Positions 1 to 9,304 of a DNA stretch of 64,000 nucleotides are shown piece after piece; position 1 is the first letter of the stretch; each line of letters begins with the position of its first letter. The DNA lies in assembly GCF_000373965.1 (NCBI RefSeq), contig NZ_KB892864.1, positions 83,031 to 147,030 of the forward strand, read 5' to 3'. Source of the stretch: Uliginosibacterium gangwonense DSM 18521 (lineage in GTDB: Bacteria; Pseudomonadota; Gammaproteobacteria; Burkholderiales; Rhodocyclaceae). The position numbers were made by a program, and so were the translations under genes. Under the pieces are notes generated by a model, which was given only the letters and a program-made list of their open reading frames with translations, made no database searches and was not told the origin of the DNA.

Positions 1-579
1 GAAGGATTTCAAAATCAGGTGGCCCAGCATATACGTGCCCGGCTCCAGCGACATGCTGATCAGACCCAGGATTTCATAGCGCTGAGACCACAGCACCCAG
101 GCGCCCACCGAACCGATCACCACTGACTTGACGACACTTTTTACCAGTTCCCCCAAGCCATGATAGGAGAACACGCGAGTCAGCCCCGAAAGCGGGTTGA
201 GCCGGGTCAGATCGGGGGAAAAGGATTTGGAGGTGAAATTCCAGCCGCTGACCATGAAGTGCCCGGCCAGCCCGGCAACGATCAACACCGCGAAAAAGGG
301 CAGCACGGTAATCAAGCCGCTGGTAGCCATCTGGCCCAGAACATGTGTCATGGCCCCCGTTTCAATCACCTGGGCGCGACCAAACACCAAGCCATCCTGC
401 ATCAGAGCGCCAATGCGTTGAAAGAACCATTGCGACCCCATCCACAGGACGATGGCGCCGACGAACATCTCCAGAAAAGTCGACAGCTCCCGCGACTGGG
501 GAACGTTGCCTTCTTCCCTGGCCTGCTGGATGCGTCGTGACGACGCTGGTTCTGTCTTCTCAAGATCACTATCGGCCAT
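1..579 (-). CDS. flhB: Flagellar export apparatus protein FlhB (N-terminal part, cut by the window edge)
   Basis: Inner-membrane component of the flagellar type III export gate; it controls the switch from rod/hook to filament substrates. Visible are 193 N-terminal residues. They open with an acidic, charged segment and the motif RRIQQAREEGNVPQSRE near residues 15-31, typical of FlhB and its SctU relatives. Hydrophobic spans follow (around residues 38-55 and 85-105), then a loop with SPDLTRLNPLSG, another family signature. The autocleavage site (NPTH) and cytoplasmic domain lie beyond base 1. The start is the ATG complementary to 577-579. Family SctU (injectisome) is the alternative; the sequence fits the flagellar branch better. 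A small gene with its own terminator lies upstream on the same strand, so flhB probably has its own promoter between about 580 and 640. Confidence 0.88.
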   Translation of the reverse strand, partial: MADSDLEKTEPASSRRIQQAREEGNVPQSRELSTFLEMFVGAIVLWMGSQWFFQRIGALMQDGLVFGRAQVIETGAMTHVLGQMATSGLITVLPFFAVLIVAGLAGHFMVSGWNFTSKSFSPDLTRLNPLSGLTRVFSYHGLGELVKSVVKSVVIGSVGAWVLWSQRYEILGLISMSLEPGTYMLGHLILKSF

Positions 580-640
580 GACCACCTACCTTGACGTCTT
601 ATGGCCATTATTGCCGCCCTGGCAAATTTTGCCGCCCGAA

Positions 641-681
641 AAAGAAACGAAAAGCCCCGCCAATTACGAACTTGGCAGGGC
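641..681 (-). terminator. Rho-independent terminator of the small gene upstream of flhB
   Basis: On the minus strand a 10-bp stem (GCCCTGCCAA pairing with TTGGCGGGGC, one G-U) closes an 8-base loop and is followed by a T-rich run (TTTTCGTTTCTTTTT). It lies between the small gene at 754-960 and flhB, so the two are probably separate transcripts. Confidence 0.75.
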
Positions 682-753
682 CTTCAAGGGCAAACGCAAA
701 TCAGGGTCTATCGAAAATCTGCCGCGAAAGAGGCTGTCGGGGATATTAGGCCG

Positions 754-960
754 TCAAGCAGCCCTGCGCTTGGGGTGCACAGATTGCAAAACCTTCAGGC
801 ATCTGACTTCCGCCTCATTCGCCAAAGCCTCGGTTGAAACCAAAGAGGGCAGAACCTGCTCCATATCGCCGCTGGGCACACACCGTACCGCATCAAGTAG
901 CGCATTCAGCGCAAGAAGACGGATACGTTGTTCAATCTCTTCAGCATCATGCACTCGCAT
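754..960 (-). CDS. Small hypothetical protein (68 aa) upstream of flhB
   Basis: A 68-residue soluble, mostly helical protein with no motif I recognise. It starts MRVHDAEEIEQR and ends in a basic tail (HPKRRAA). Two cysteines are present. The start at 960 is favoured because GGAGG stands 4-5 bases upstream; another ATG one codon earlier sits directly on that ribosome-binding site. The strong terminator at 641-681 and the good ribosome-binding site are the main arguments that this is a real gene. Its position directly upstream of flhB suggests a motility or regulatory role, but that is inference from location alone. Confidence 0.6.
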   Translation of the reverse strand: MRVHDAEEIEQRIRLLALNALLDAVRCVPSGDMEQVLPSLVSTEALANEAEVRCLKVLQSVHPKRRAA

Positions 961-1287
961 CATTCCTCCAGGCTTTAATATGAGTCTTGCTGCATCAGAT
1001 CGGGCTTTAGTCTGTGTAGCCTGCATAGGGGCACTACACAACCAGACCAAAGGGCAGACACCTTATACTGCAAACATATTTTGCGATGTATGAAGAAAAG
1101 CCCCTGGTGAAATCGAAAACCAAGCATTTTCCGCATGCGGCCACAAACAGGCACTGAAGGGATATCGGCTCCCGCTTACCATTCTTTAGCCCTCTGGAAT
1201 GATCGGTAGCAGCAGGCGGCTACCAAAGTGGCGCGCCAATAGACCCTCAAATTGCCATTCACACACCCATTCATCAGGATTTCCACC
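961..1287. other. Intergenic region between divergent genes
   Basis: About 327 bases between the small minus-strand gene and the dehydrogenase gene. It must hold promoters for both directions. I see an AT-rich patch around 1060-1090 but no convincing -35/-10 pair, hairpin or repeat. Open frames crossing it in either direction have no ribosome-binding site or family resemblance. Confidence 0.5.
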
Positions 1288-2328
1288 ATGACAGATACCC
1301 TACGCATCCCTGCCGCCTCGCTGACCCACCGCCTTGCCAGCTTGCTCGAAGGCTGCAATGTAGCCCCCGACGTAGCTCTGGTCGAAGCGCAAACCATGGT
1401 GGCAGCCGATCTGCATGAAGTCCCCTCACACGGGGTACGCATGCTCCCACCCCTGATGACTGCCCTGCGCGAAGACAGGGTATGCGCCCGCCCCCACTAC
1501 ACCCATCGCAAGGATTTTGGCGCTTGCTCCTTCATTGATTGTGACAATGGCCCCGGGCGTCATGCTTCACTGACTGGCATGAATGAAGCCATCGCACGTG
1601 CCCACACATTCGGTATCGGCCTCTGCCTGGCTACCCGCACCACCCATTGGGGGCGTGCCCACGCCTACGCCTGCCATGCCGCACAGCAAGGGTTGATCGG
1701 CGTGTGCACCACCAATGCCATGCCCACCATGGCAGCCTGGGGCGCCAAGACGCGGGTCATCGGCAACAACCCGCTGGCCATCGGCATCCCCCGGCACGAT
1801 GCAAACCACCCCATGGTGCTGGATATGGCCATGAGCCAGGCGGCGGTGGGCAAGGTCAATACCTGGCTGCGGGAAGGGAATGAAGTTCCCCAGGGCTGGG
1901 GGATTGATGCGCAAGGCCAACCCAGCACCGACGCCAAAGCAATCCTTGGCGGAGCAGTGCTGCCTTTTGCCGGGCACAAGGGCACTGGGCTGGCGTTGAT
2001 GATGGAACTGATGACCGCAGCGCTGGCCAATGGCGCCTTCGGCCACGAGATCGTGGCGGGGGACCGTAGCGGGCTGGACCCCGAATCCACCAAGCTCTTC
2101 CTTGCGATTGACCCACAGGTATTCGGCGGGCTGGACGCCTTTACGCTCCGTGTGAGCCAGTATCTGGACTATATCAAGGCCAATGCAGGCTCCGGCCAAG
2201 GCAACTGGCCCGGCGAGCGGGGTTGGGAAGCCTACACGCGCAACCTGGAGGCAGGCGTGCCCCTGCATCAGGAAATCTTCAATCAGCTTGTCGCCGCAGG
2301 CATGAAACCGGACTGTCAGACCGATTGA
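1288..2328 (+). CDS. Ldh2-family malate/L-lactate dehydrogenase-like oxidoreductase
   Basis: A 346-residue NAD(P)-dependent dehydrogenase of the YlbC/YiaK/ComC family (Ldh2), whose members reduce or oxidise 2-keto/2-hydroxy acids such as malate, lactate, ureidoglycolate or 2,3-diketogulonate. The family signature is seen near residue 45-55: a D...SHGV motif (AADLHEVPSHGVRML). Further on, TTHWGRAHAYA and the glycine-rich GHKGTGLAL segment (around residue 230) match the conserved NAD-binding and substrate regions of the family. An in-frame ATG 36 bases upstream exists, but the ATG at 1288 has AGGA at proper spacing and starts at the usual family position. It is a single gene; the next gene begins 107 bases later with its own ribosome-binding site. 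Substrate cannot be told from sequence. Confidence 0.85.
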   Translation: MTDTLRIPAASLTHRLASLLEGCNVAPDVALVEAQTMVAADLHEVPSHGVRMLPPLMTALREDRVCARPHYTHRKDFGACSFIDCDNGPGRHASLTGMNEAIARAHTFGIGLCLATRTTHWGRAHAYACHAAQQGLIGVCTTNAMPTMAAWGAKTRVIGNNPLAIGIPRHDANHPMVLDMAMSQAAVGKVNTWLREGNEVPQGWGIDAQGQPSTDAKAILGGAVLPFAGHKGTGLALMMELMTAALANGAFGHEIVAGDRSGLDPESTKLFLAIDPQVFGGLDAFTLRVSQYLDYIKANAGSGQGNWPGERGWEAYTRNLEAGVPLHQEIFNQLVAAGMKPDCQTD

Positions 2329-2435
2329 CAGTGCTCAACGGCCACATCACGCCCCGGAAACAATGCTATCTTTCGGCCTTGTTACAGATTTATCACAAAA
2401 AGTGACGCTATATTTTTGCACGGGGAGCGAAATCA

Positions 2436-5400
2436 ATGCCTTTTCTTGGCTTGTTTTTCGGGGTGATATTGGGGTATTTCGCGGGGGTCGCCTCTGAAAT
2501 AGGCGGCTTTGGCGCATTCAGTGGGGCCGTGATCGGCCTGCTGTGCGGTATGTTGGTCAATCAGCGGCAAACCCTCTGGGAAATGGGTGAGCAGCTCAAG
2601 AAGATGGACGCCGCCATCAGGCAGTTGCAAAACCAGGCACAACAACCTTCCCGGCTTATTATCTCCCAAGCTGCAACTGTTCCGACGCCTGCATCCGTGA
2701 CGACACCACCACAGGCAAGTGCCCCCAGCCTGCCCCAGGAACGATCCGTCCCGGCGACTGTACAGCAGGACACGCCTGCCCGGCTGGATGTGCCGCTTGC
2801 AGAACCTGTCGATGAACTTATCGCGCCCCCTGTTGAAGCGCCGGTAGAACCTTCATTCCTGCTTGTACCAGAAGTCCCGACCAGTGTACCGACGGAGATT
2901 CCGCCCGAGCAGCCAGAACTTGTGACGGCACCCATTGAGTTCGCTGAGCGCACAGATATTCCGGTCATCGACACAGCCCTGGCGCTGGAAGAAGAAGTCG
3001 CCCCGGTCCCTGAGCAACAAGCCTTGCCGAAGATCTCATCAACCGGGCGTATCGGGCCCACCGTGCCAGTCACGCCCCCGGTAGCAATGCCAGCCCTGGC
3101 CGAAGAAGCGGCCTTGGCAGAGAAATCCCCGACGATACCCGCCACGCCAACACCAGTACCAGCACCGACTCAGCCTACCCCCGCACCTGCGGCATCCACG
3201 CCCGAACTCGTTCGGCGCCCGCCCCCGCCTCGCCCACCACATCCGGTGCCACAAGAACCGCAAGGGCCAAGCTTTATCGAGCATGGCTTCCTCGCGGCCA
3301 AGGAATGGCTCTTTGGCGGCAATACCCTGGTGCGGATGGGGATGTTGCTGGTCTTCCTCGGGCTGGCTTTCCTGCTGCGTTACGCCTCGGACCGCGTCGT
3401 GATCCCGCTGGAAGTGCGTTATCTGGGCGTGGCCTGCGCGGCCTTTGCAGCCCTGGTACTGGGCTGGCGCCTGCGCATCAAGCGCCCCGCCTATGCCTTG
3501 CTGATGCAAGGCGGCAGTGTGGCGGTGATGTATCTGACTGTATTCGCAGCCCTCAAACTGCACAACTCACCGCTAATTCCGCTCAATCTCGGCCTGTTTC
3601 TGCTGGTTGCCGTCGCCGCCCTCTCGGCGATACTGGCTATCACGCAAAATGCCATGTCGCTTGCCGTGGCAGGCTCACTTGGCGGCTTTGCTGCGCCCGT
3701 GCTGGTTTCCACGGGTGGAGGCAGCCACGTGGCACTGTTCTCCTATTTCGCCCTGCTCAATGCAGCCATTCTGGCAATTGCCTGGTTCAAGGCATGGCGT
3801 CCTTTGAACCTGATCGGCTTCTTTGGCACCTTCTCGATTGGCCTCTCCTGGGGGATGCGTTCCTATCAACCGGAGCATTACGCCAGTTGCCAGGGCTTCC
3901 TGATTTTGTTCTTCCTGATGTTCGTCGGCATCGGTCTGCTGTTTGCCCGCCGCATGCTGCTTGAGGACCCGGACGCACCCCGTGGCGAAATCGACATGTG
4001 GGCGGACTGGCTCACGCGCCAGGGCCATCGCGCACAGCGCTATGTGGATGGCACCATCCTCTTTGGCACACCACTGGTGGGCTTTGGCATCCAGCATACC
4101 CTGGTCAAACAGTTTGAATATGGCGCGGCTTTCAGCGCCCTGGCGCTCGGGTTGTTTTATATGCTGCTGGCCCGCCTCATCCACGCCAGCCAGCCGATCC
4201 GCTGCCGTCTGCTCACCGAGACCTTCCTGGCGCTGGGCGTGATCTTTGCCACCCTGGCGATCCCACTGGGTCTGGATGCAGAATGGACCTCTGCGGCCTG
4301 GGCCGTGGAAGCTGCGGGCCTCTACTGGATCGGCCACCGTCAGCATCGTTCGCTGACCCGCGTATTTGCCCTGCTGCTACAGTTTGGGGCCGTAATGTCT
4401 TACCTCTCGCGCATTGAGCCGGGGGATGACACCCTGCTGCACGGTTCAGCCTTAGGCGCTGCCATGCTGGGCCTCTCGCTGCTGTGCAATGCCTTTGTGC
4501 ATACCCACCACATCCCGCGCGATGAACGCGCAGAGCATTGGGATGGTGGCATGACCCTGATTTTCCACACCCTTGGCCTGTGGTTCCTGTTCCTGATCGC
4601 CCCGCTGCTCAACCCGGCAGAAGGCAGCGCGGTGGCCTTGGCTTTGGGTGGAATGGTCATCATCTCGCTGGGGCTGCTGTGGCGGCGTGAGGGCTGGCAG
4701 GCCAACGCCCTGATCGCCCTGCTGATCGCAGCACTGACAACGCTTGGCACCCTGCGCCTGGGCGGTGAGACGCTGCTCGCCGGCAAACCCATGGTTGCAT
4801 TGCTGATCGCAGCCAGCCTGCTTGGCAGTGTGGGGGTAATGCGCTGGTTCCTGCGCCGTGAGGATCACCCCGAGGAGGTACTGAGCGTCACCATGCCGAT
4901 GCTGAGTACTGGCGGACTATGGTTCCTCTACCTTATCGCGCCACTGTGTCTGAATACCGAAAAAACAGCCGCCGCCTGGGCGCTGGCTGGGCTCGCCACC
5001 GCCGTGATCGGCCTGCGCATCAATGCAAAGGGGTGGCTGGGCAATGCACTCGTGGTGCAGGTCCTGGGGGCGATCCTGGCGCTCGGTTCTGTCCACGTCG
5101 GTCTTGCCACGGTACTGAACGGTAACTCGGTTGTGGCTCTGCTGGTGGCGGTCAGTTTCCTGGGGACCGCCCTAGCCATCCACCAGCTGCATGCAGACAA
5201 AGCCTCTATGCAGCAATTGCCGCTGCTCACCCCAACACTCAGCACGGCTGGCTTGTGGTTCCTCTACCTCATCGCCCCGCTCTGCCTGGATGCCGAAAAG
5301 GCCGCTGCGGCGCTGGCACTGGCCGGACTGGCGACATCCTTCATCGGGCTGCGCCTACAGGCGCGTGGCTGGCTGGGGAATGCCTTCCTGGTGCAGTTGG

Positions 5401-7100
5401 CAGCAGGCGCGCTATTCATCAGCAATATGCAGCATGGTAGCGACGCGGGTGGCGTATTTGCGCTGGGAGGCTCGGGCTGGCATGGCCTGATTGTAGCCAG
5501 CCTCATCGGCTTGGCGTCACTCACCAGCATCGGGGTGGCGGTACGCGATGCACGGGAGCGCCATGACGAAACCTTGGTCAAGGCACTGGCCTGGATGATG
5601 GTGTTCGGGCTGGGCTTCCTGTCACTAGCCGTACTCTTCGTGCTGCCCTGGCAGACGGCCACAGCGGTGTGGGCTGTATGTGGCTTCTTCCTGCTCTGGG
5701 CGACACAACGTGTTGGCCTGCGCCCGGCGTTCTGGTTCGCCGTGGCGCTTGAAGTGGTGGCGGGCGTGTCCTTTGCGTTCTCTTCCGGCCCCCGTGTGGT
5801 CTCCATGCAGTCTGAACTCACTGCCTTTGCTCATGCCGGGTTCTGGACGCCGATTGTCATCGCCCTCTCGGCCTTTGCACTGGCTTGGCGCCTGCATGCC
5901 GTGGCTAACCACGCCGATCAGGCGGGCAAGCAGGATATTGCACTGGATAACCGCTTCCTGGTTCTACCCGCCTTGCTGTGGGCAACCCTCTGGTGGGTAT
6001 TTGCTTGGAATGTCGAGTTGATGCGCCTGACCCCAGAACTGGGCGGGCAAACCATCGGCCACCGCTTCCTGGCGGTCACAGGGGCCACGGTACTGGTGCT
6101 GCTGGCCATCGCCCGCCGCTGGCGCTGGACGCAACTGACGGGTGTGTGCATCGCACTGCTACCGCTTACCATCATCAATGCCCTCAGTGATTATCAATTT
6201 GGCATTCACCCACTGGGGCATTGGGGGCTGGCCGGGTTCGTCCTGGCCCTGGCCGCGCAATTCGGCATTCTGCACGTTGCGGGTCAGCAACTGTCTGCCC
6301 CAGCCAATACGCGCCTGAACATCATCGCCAACTGGATCATCTTGCTGCTGGCATCGCTGGAGCTGCGCTACATCTTCCTGGATATGGGTGAGCCGGGCAG
6401 TTCCTGGCGTTGGCTGGGCTGGGTGCTACCGCTGGTAGTCTGGCTGCTGTGGAGCGCCCGCCGCGCAACACCTCGCCTGTGGCCTGCGGCAACAATGCTG
6501 GTGGCGTACAAATTCTCCACCACCTTGCCACTGGTGCTGGTGCTGATGGTATGGATGTGTCTGGCCAACTTTGGCAGCGGTGGCAATTCTGCGCCACTGC
6601 CCTATCTGCCGATACTCAATCCGCTGGATCTGGCACTGATGCTGGTGCTATTTGCCACCTGGCGCTGGCTGGATCGCGTAGCCGACACTGAAGCAGGCAT
6701 ACTGGGTTGGCAGGCGCTGCATACCCCCCTGCGTCTGCTGACCTTGGGGATCTCCTTCATCACCTATACCTGCGTGGTACTGCGCGCCGTGCATCACTAT
6801 GCCGACCTGCCCTATGATCTGGAACCCATGATGCACTCCATGGTCGTGCAGGCCAGCCTGTCGATTGCCTGGAGCCTGTGCGCCATCGGCGCCATGATCC
6901 TGGGCAACCGCCTGCAACGGCGTGAGGTCTGGATCACTGGCGCAGTGCTGGTCGCCATTGTGGTCGCCAAGCTCTTCCTCATAGAACTCTCGAATCGTGG
7001 CGGCCTGGAGCGCATCATCTCCTTCATCGGCGTAGGTGTATTGCTGCTCATCGTTGGCTACTTCGCCCCCTTGCCCGCGCGAAAGGAAAATCAGTCTTGA
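2436..7100 (+). CDS. Giant DUF2339 polytopic membrane protein (1554 aa)
   Basis: A very long inner-membrane protein of the DUF2339 family, function unknown. Residues 1-35 form a glycine-rich hydrophobic segment, about 48-70 a short helical stretch, and about 75-280 a proline/alanine/glutamate-rich linker. From about residue 300 to the end there are dozens of hydrophobic spans. Three tandem segments of about 113 residues, each starting around a GLWFLYLIAPL-like motif, occupy residues about 707-1040; copies two and three are very alike. The length exceeds what I know for the family (about 900-1100), and the tandem copies explain much of it. The start has GGGGAG nearby. The stop overlaps the next ATG by one base, so it is translationally coupled to the DUF3999 gene, the usual partner of DUF2339. 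A role in envelope maintenance is inference. Confidence 0.85.
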   Translation: MPFLGLFFGVILGYFAGVASEIGGFGAFSGAVIGLLCGMLVNQRQTLWEMGEQLKKMDAAIRQLQNQAQQPSRLIISQAATVPTPASVTTPPQASAPSLPQERSVPATVQQDTPARLDVPLAEPVDELIAPPVEAPVEPSFLLVPEVPTSVPTEIPPEQPELVTAPIEFAERTDIPVIDTALALEEEVAPVPEQQALPKISSTGRIGPTVPVTPPVAMPALAEEAALAEKSPTIPATPTPVPAPTQPTPAPAASTPELVRRPPPPRPPHPVPQEPQGPSFIEHGFLAAKEWLFGGNTLVRMGMLLVFLGLAFLLRYASDRVVIPLEVRYLGVACAAFAALVLGWRLRIKRPAYALLMQGGSVAVMYLTVFAALKLHNSPLIPLNLGLFLLVAVAALSAILAITQNAMSLAVAGSLGGFAAPVLVSTGGGSHVALFSYFALLNAAILAIAWFKAWRPLNLIGFFGTFSIGLSWGMRSYQPEHYASCQGFLILFFLMFVGIGLLFARRMLLEDPDAPRGEIDMWADWLTRQGHRAQRYVDGTILFGTPLVGFGIQHTLVKQFEYGAAFSALALGLFYMLLARLIHASQPIRCRLLTETFLALGVIFATLAIPLGLDAEWTSAAWAVEAAGLYWIGHRQHRSLTRVFALLLQFGAVMSYLSRIEPGDDTLLHGSALGAAMLGLSLLCNAFVHTHHIPRDERAEHWDGGMTLIFHTLGLWFLFLIAPLLNPAEGSAVALALGGMVIISLGLLWRREGWQANALIALLIAALTTLGTLRLGGETLLAGKPMVALLIAASLLGSVGVMRWFLRREDHPEEVLSVTMPMLSTGGLWFLYLIAPLCLNTEKTAAAWALAGLATAVIGLRINAKGWLGNALVVQVLGAILALGSVHVGLATVLNGNSVVALLVAVSFLGTALAIHQLHADKASMQQLPLLTPTLSTAGLWFLYLIAPLCLDAEKAAAALALAGLATSFIGLRLQARGWLGNAFLVQLAAGALFISNMQHGSDAGGVFALGGSGWHGLIVASLIGLASLTSIGVAVRDARERHDETLVKALAWMMVFGLGFLSLAVLFVLPWQTATAVWAVCGFFLLWATQRVGLRPAFWFAVALEVVAGVSFAFSSGPRVVSMQSELTAFAHAGFWTPIVIALSAFALAWRLHAVANHADQAGKQDIALDNRFLVLPALLWATLWWVFAWNVELMRLTPELGGQTIGHRFLAVTGATVLVLLAIARRWRWTQLTGVCIALLPLTIINALSDYQFGIHPLGHWGLAGFVLALAAQFGILHVAGQQLSAPANTRLNIIANWIILLLASLELRYIFLDMGEPGSSWRWLGWVLPLVVWLLWSARRATPRLWPAATMLVAYKFSTTLPLVLVLMVWMCLANFGSGGNSAPLPYLPILNPLDLALMLVLFATWRWLDRVADTEAGILGWQALHTPLRLLTLGISFITYTCVVLRAVHHYADLPYDLEPMMHSMVVQASLSIAWSLCAIGAMILGNRLQRREVWITGAVLVAIVVAKLFLIELSNRGGLERIISFIGVGVLLLIVGYFAPLPARKENQS
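4556..5550 (+). repeat. Three tandem ~340-bp coding repeats inside the DUF2339 gene
   Basis: Copies begin near 4556, 4897 and 5233. Each encodes a GLWF(L/Y)LIAPL motif, a short acidic loop, an ALALAGL-type helix, then GW(L/Q)xNAL. Copies two and three also share long stretches of DNA (for example TGGTTCCTCTACCT and the GGCTGGCTGGG region), which points to recent duplication. Copy one is more diverged. Confidence 0.75.
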
Positions 7101-8587
7101 TGCCTTACTCCTTCCTCCGCACCCCGCGTATCCTGCTCTGCGGCTTGTTGCTGATCCTGCCCGGTATGGCGACGGCGCAGGACAAGCCTGAGAACTTCAG
7201 CGCGCGACTTGCCATCCAGACCCCAGGCAACGCGCCCTACTATCGCGTCACACTGCCCATCGAAGCCTATCAAGGCTCTGCCTTTGGCGATCTGCGCGAC
7301 CTGCGGGTATTCAACGCCCAGGGCATAGCCGTCCCGCATACGCGTCTGGCAATTGACGGTGAGATGGCAACCCAGACGCAGAAAACCACCCTGCACTGGT
7401 TTCCCCTCTATGCGGGCACCACGACAACAACGGGCAATGACACCCCTCAGCCGGAACAGGCATTCAACGTCGTGGTCCGTCAGGACAAGGATGGCTCGCT
7501 CGTCGAAATCCATGGCAACATCCGCCCTCACGCCAACACAGGCAGCGCCCCCGCGCACAAGGAAGAAGCCTTGCGCGGCTACCTGCTGGATGCCAGCCGC
7601 ATTGATTCACCTGAATCCGTGCGCAGCCTGGAGCTGGACTGGAGCGGAACTGCGGCAAACTTTCAGCTCGTGGACCTGGAATCTAGCAACGACCTACAAC
7701 ACTGGCATACCCTGCGCAGCGACATCCAGCTTGCCCGTCTCGAATTTGGCGGCCAGCGCATTGAGCGGCGCGCAATTGAATTGGATGGCCTGCGCGAGCG
7801 CTACCTTCGCCTGATCTGGCGCGAACCTGCCACAGCACCAAGCCTGAGCAACGCAACCCTTGAACAAAGTGCCACCCGCTGGCAGGCAGCGCCCATCGCC
7901 TGGTCTGCCCCCGTGGTGCCGAGCCACACCGCTCGGGAACTCAAGCCGGGTGAATATGCCTACAAGCTACCCGTTGCCATGCCCATCAACCGTCTGCGCA
8001 TCGAACTGCCCGCAGGTAACGTGCTGCTGCCGATGGAAGTCCTCCAGCCCAGCCAGGATCGCCGCCGCTGGCAAAGCCTGCAACGCGGAGTGGTCTACCG
8101 CATCAACAATAGCGGGCGGGATTGGTCGCAAAACGAGATCACACTTTCCGGCGGCATGATTGATGAATTTGTCATCCGCATCGACCCGCGCAGCAACACC
8201 CTGACCCAAGGGCCGAAACTGGCCTATGGGCTGGAGCCCGCGCAACTCATCTTCCTTGCCAGCGGTCAGGCCCCTTTCACACTGGCGGTGGGCAACAGGC
8301 AGGCCGGTGATGTTGCGCTTCCGGCCACCACCCTGATCCCCGGTTTTGGCAGTGGCAAGACGCCGGATATTGGCGCGGCCAGCATTCAGGGCACCATTGT
8401 GATCGCCTCTGCACCGCAGCAAAGCGTCAGTGCCCCGGCGCAGCCCTTGGCAGACAAGCCAGAGAACTGGAAAAAGATGGCTCTCTGGGGCGTCCTGATC
8501 GCCGGTGTGCTGGGCATGGCCATCATGGCTTGGCAACTCATCCGGCAGATGCCCGCCCAAGGCAAAGGCCCAAATCAACAGGACTGA
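7100..8587 (+). CDS. DUF3999 exported/membrane-anchored protein
   Basis: A 495-residue envelope protein of the DUF3999 family, function unknown. Residues 1-25 are a signal peptide ending in MATAQD. A large periplasmic beta-rich region follows, with a conserved-looking start (YYRVTLPIEAYQGS, FGDLRDLRVFNAQG). One transmembrane helix lies near the C-terminus (about residues 463-485), followed by a short basic tail, so it is probably anchored at the C-terminus facing the periplasm. ATG at 7100 overlaps the upstream TGA by one base; a TTG one codon earlier is possible but unnecessary. The fixed pairing with DUF2339 suggests the two proteins act together in the envelope. Confidence 0.85.
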   Translation: MPYSFLRTPRILLCGLLLILPGMATAQDKPENFSARLAIQTPGNAPYYRVTLPIEAYQGSAFGDLRDLRVFNAQGIAVPHTRLAIDGEMATQTQKTTLHWFPLYAGTTTTTGNDTPQPEQAFNVVVRQDKDGSLVEIHGNIRPHANTGSAPAHKEEALRGYLLDASRIDSPESVRSLELDWSGTAANFQLVDLESSNDLQHWHTLRSDIQLARLEFGGQRIERRAIELDGLRERYLRLIWREPATAPSLSNATLEQSATRWQAAPIAWSAPVVPSHTARELKPGEYAYKLPVAMPINRLRIELPAGNVLLPMEVLQPSQDRRRWQSLQRGVVYRINNSGRDWSQNEITLSGGMIDEFVIRIDPRSNTLTQGPKLAYGLEPAQLIFLASGQAPFTLAVGNRQAGDVALPATTLIPGFGSGKTPDIGAASIQGTIVIASAPQQSVSAPAQPLADKPENWKKMALWGVLIAGVLGMAIMAWQLIRQMPAQGKGPNQQD

Positions 8588-8591
8588 GCAC

Positions 8592-8672
8592 ATGCCCACC
8601 CTGATCTTCACCCCACGTTATACGGAAGGCTCACAAGCGCTCTGGAAGGCTGCGGGCGCCGTGGGCGGCTAA
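8592..8672 (+). pseudogene. 26-codon remnant resembling the start of an ATP-grasp domain gene
   Basis: An ATG four bases after the DUF3999 stop opens a reading frame of only 26 codons (MPTLIFTPRYTEGSQALWKA, then AGAVGG and TAA). From memory, ATP-grasp proteins encoded beside DUF2339/DUF3999 in other proteobacteria begin with a very similar sequence (MPTLILTPRYTEDSQALWRAAG). Here the frame closes where that domain should continue, and its TAA overlaps the ATG of the next gene. I read this as a deletion relic, still possibly translated and coupling DUF3999 to the HD gene. A genuine leader peptide is the alternative. Confidence 0.5.
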
Positions 8673-9304
8673 TGCTCCACTCAGCGCTCCAGGCAAATTG
8701 GGTAGCGTGCAGCGCCCACTGTGGCCTCCACGATGAAGGTGGCAGGCTCTATGCCAAACTCATCGCAGCCTGGAGTGAGCCTCATCGCCACTACCACACC
8801 CTGCAACATCTGGGCGAGTGCTTGACGGCCCTGGACGCATACGGGCAAGACACCACATACAGCACCGAAATTGCCATGGCATTATGGTTTCATGATGCCA
8901 TCTACAATGTGCACGCCCATGACAACGAACTGCGCAGCGCGGCCTGGGCACACACTGCCCTTGTTGAAAAGGGCGCATCATCTGAACAGGCAGAACGTGT
9001 ATCCAGGCTGGTTCTGGCAACACAGCATAGCGCTGCGCCTGCCGATGATGAGGCACGGCTGATCGTCGATATTGATCTGGCCATCCTCGGTGCACGCCCT
9101 GATCGCTTTACTGAATATGAAAAGCAGATTCGCGCAGAATATGCCTGGGTGAGTGAAGACATCTACCGGCTCAAGCGCAGCGAGGTATTGCAAGGCTTTC
9201 TAGCCCGCCGCTACATCTACAGCACAGTGCCCTTCCAAGCTCTGTACGAGCACACGGCACGTCGCAACCTGCAAGCCGCTATTGATCAGCTTGGCACCGA
9301 CTGA
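8672..9304 (+). CDS. HD-domain metal-dependent phosphohydrolase
   Basis: A 210-residue cytoplasmic protein of the predicted metal-dependent HD-superfamily (COG4339 type). The family start is visible: RHYHTLQHL near residue 40 and ALWFHDAIYN near residue 70, giving the H...HD metal ligands; a later D in VDIDLAILG near residue 130 completes the HD set. Members are thought to hydrolyse phosphoester or nucleotide bonds, but no substrate is established for this branch. The ATG overlaps the TAA of the short remnant upstream (TAATG), so translation is coupled to the DUF2339/DUF3999 operon. It converges with the phosphatase-like gene and overlaps its 3' end by 19 bases. Confidence 0.8.
   Translation: MLHSALQANWVACSAHCGLHDEGGRLYAKLIAAWSEPHRHYHTLQHLGECLTALDAYGQDTTYSTEIAMALWFHDAIYNVHAHDNELRSAAWAHTALVEKGASSEQAERVSRLVLATQHSAAPADDEARLIVDIDLAILGARPDRFTEYEKQIRAEYAWVSEDIYRLKRSEVLQGFLARRYIYSTVPFQALYEHTARRNLQAAIDQLGTD

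Noticed and set aside
1567-2268. Long open frame antisense to the Ldh2-type dehydrogenase gene
   Set aside because: It mirrors the codon structure of the real gene, has no ribosome-binding site and no recognisable protein features.
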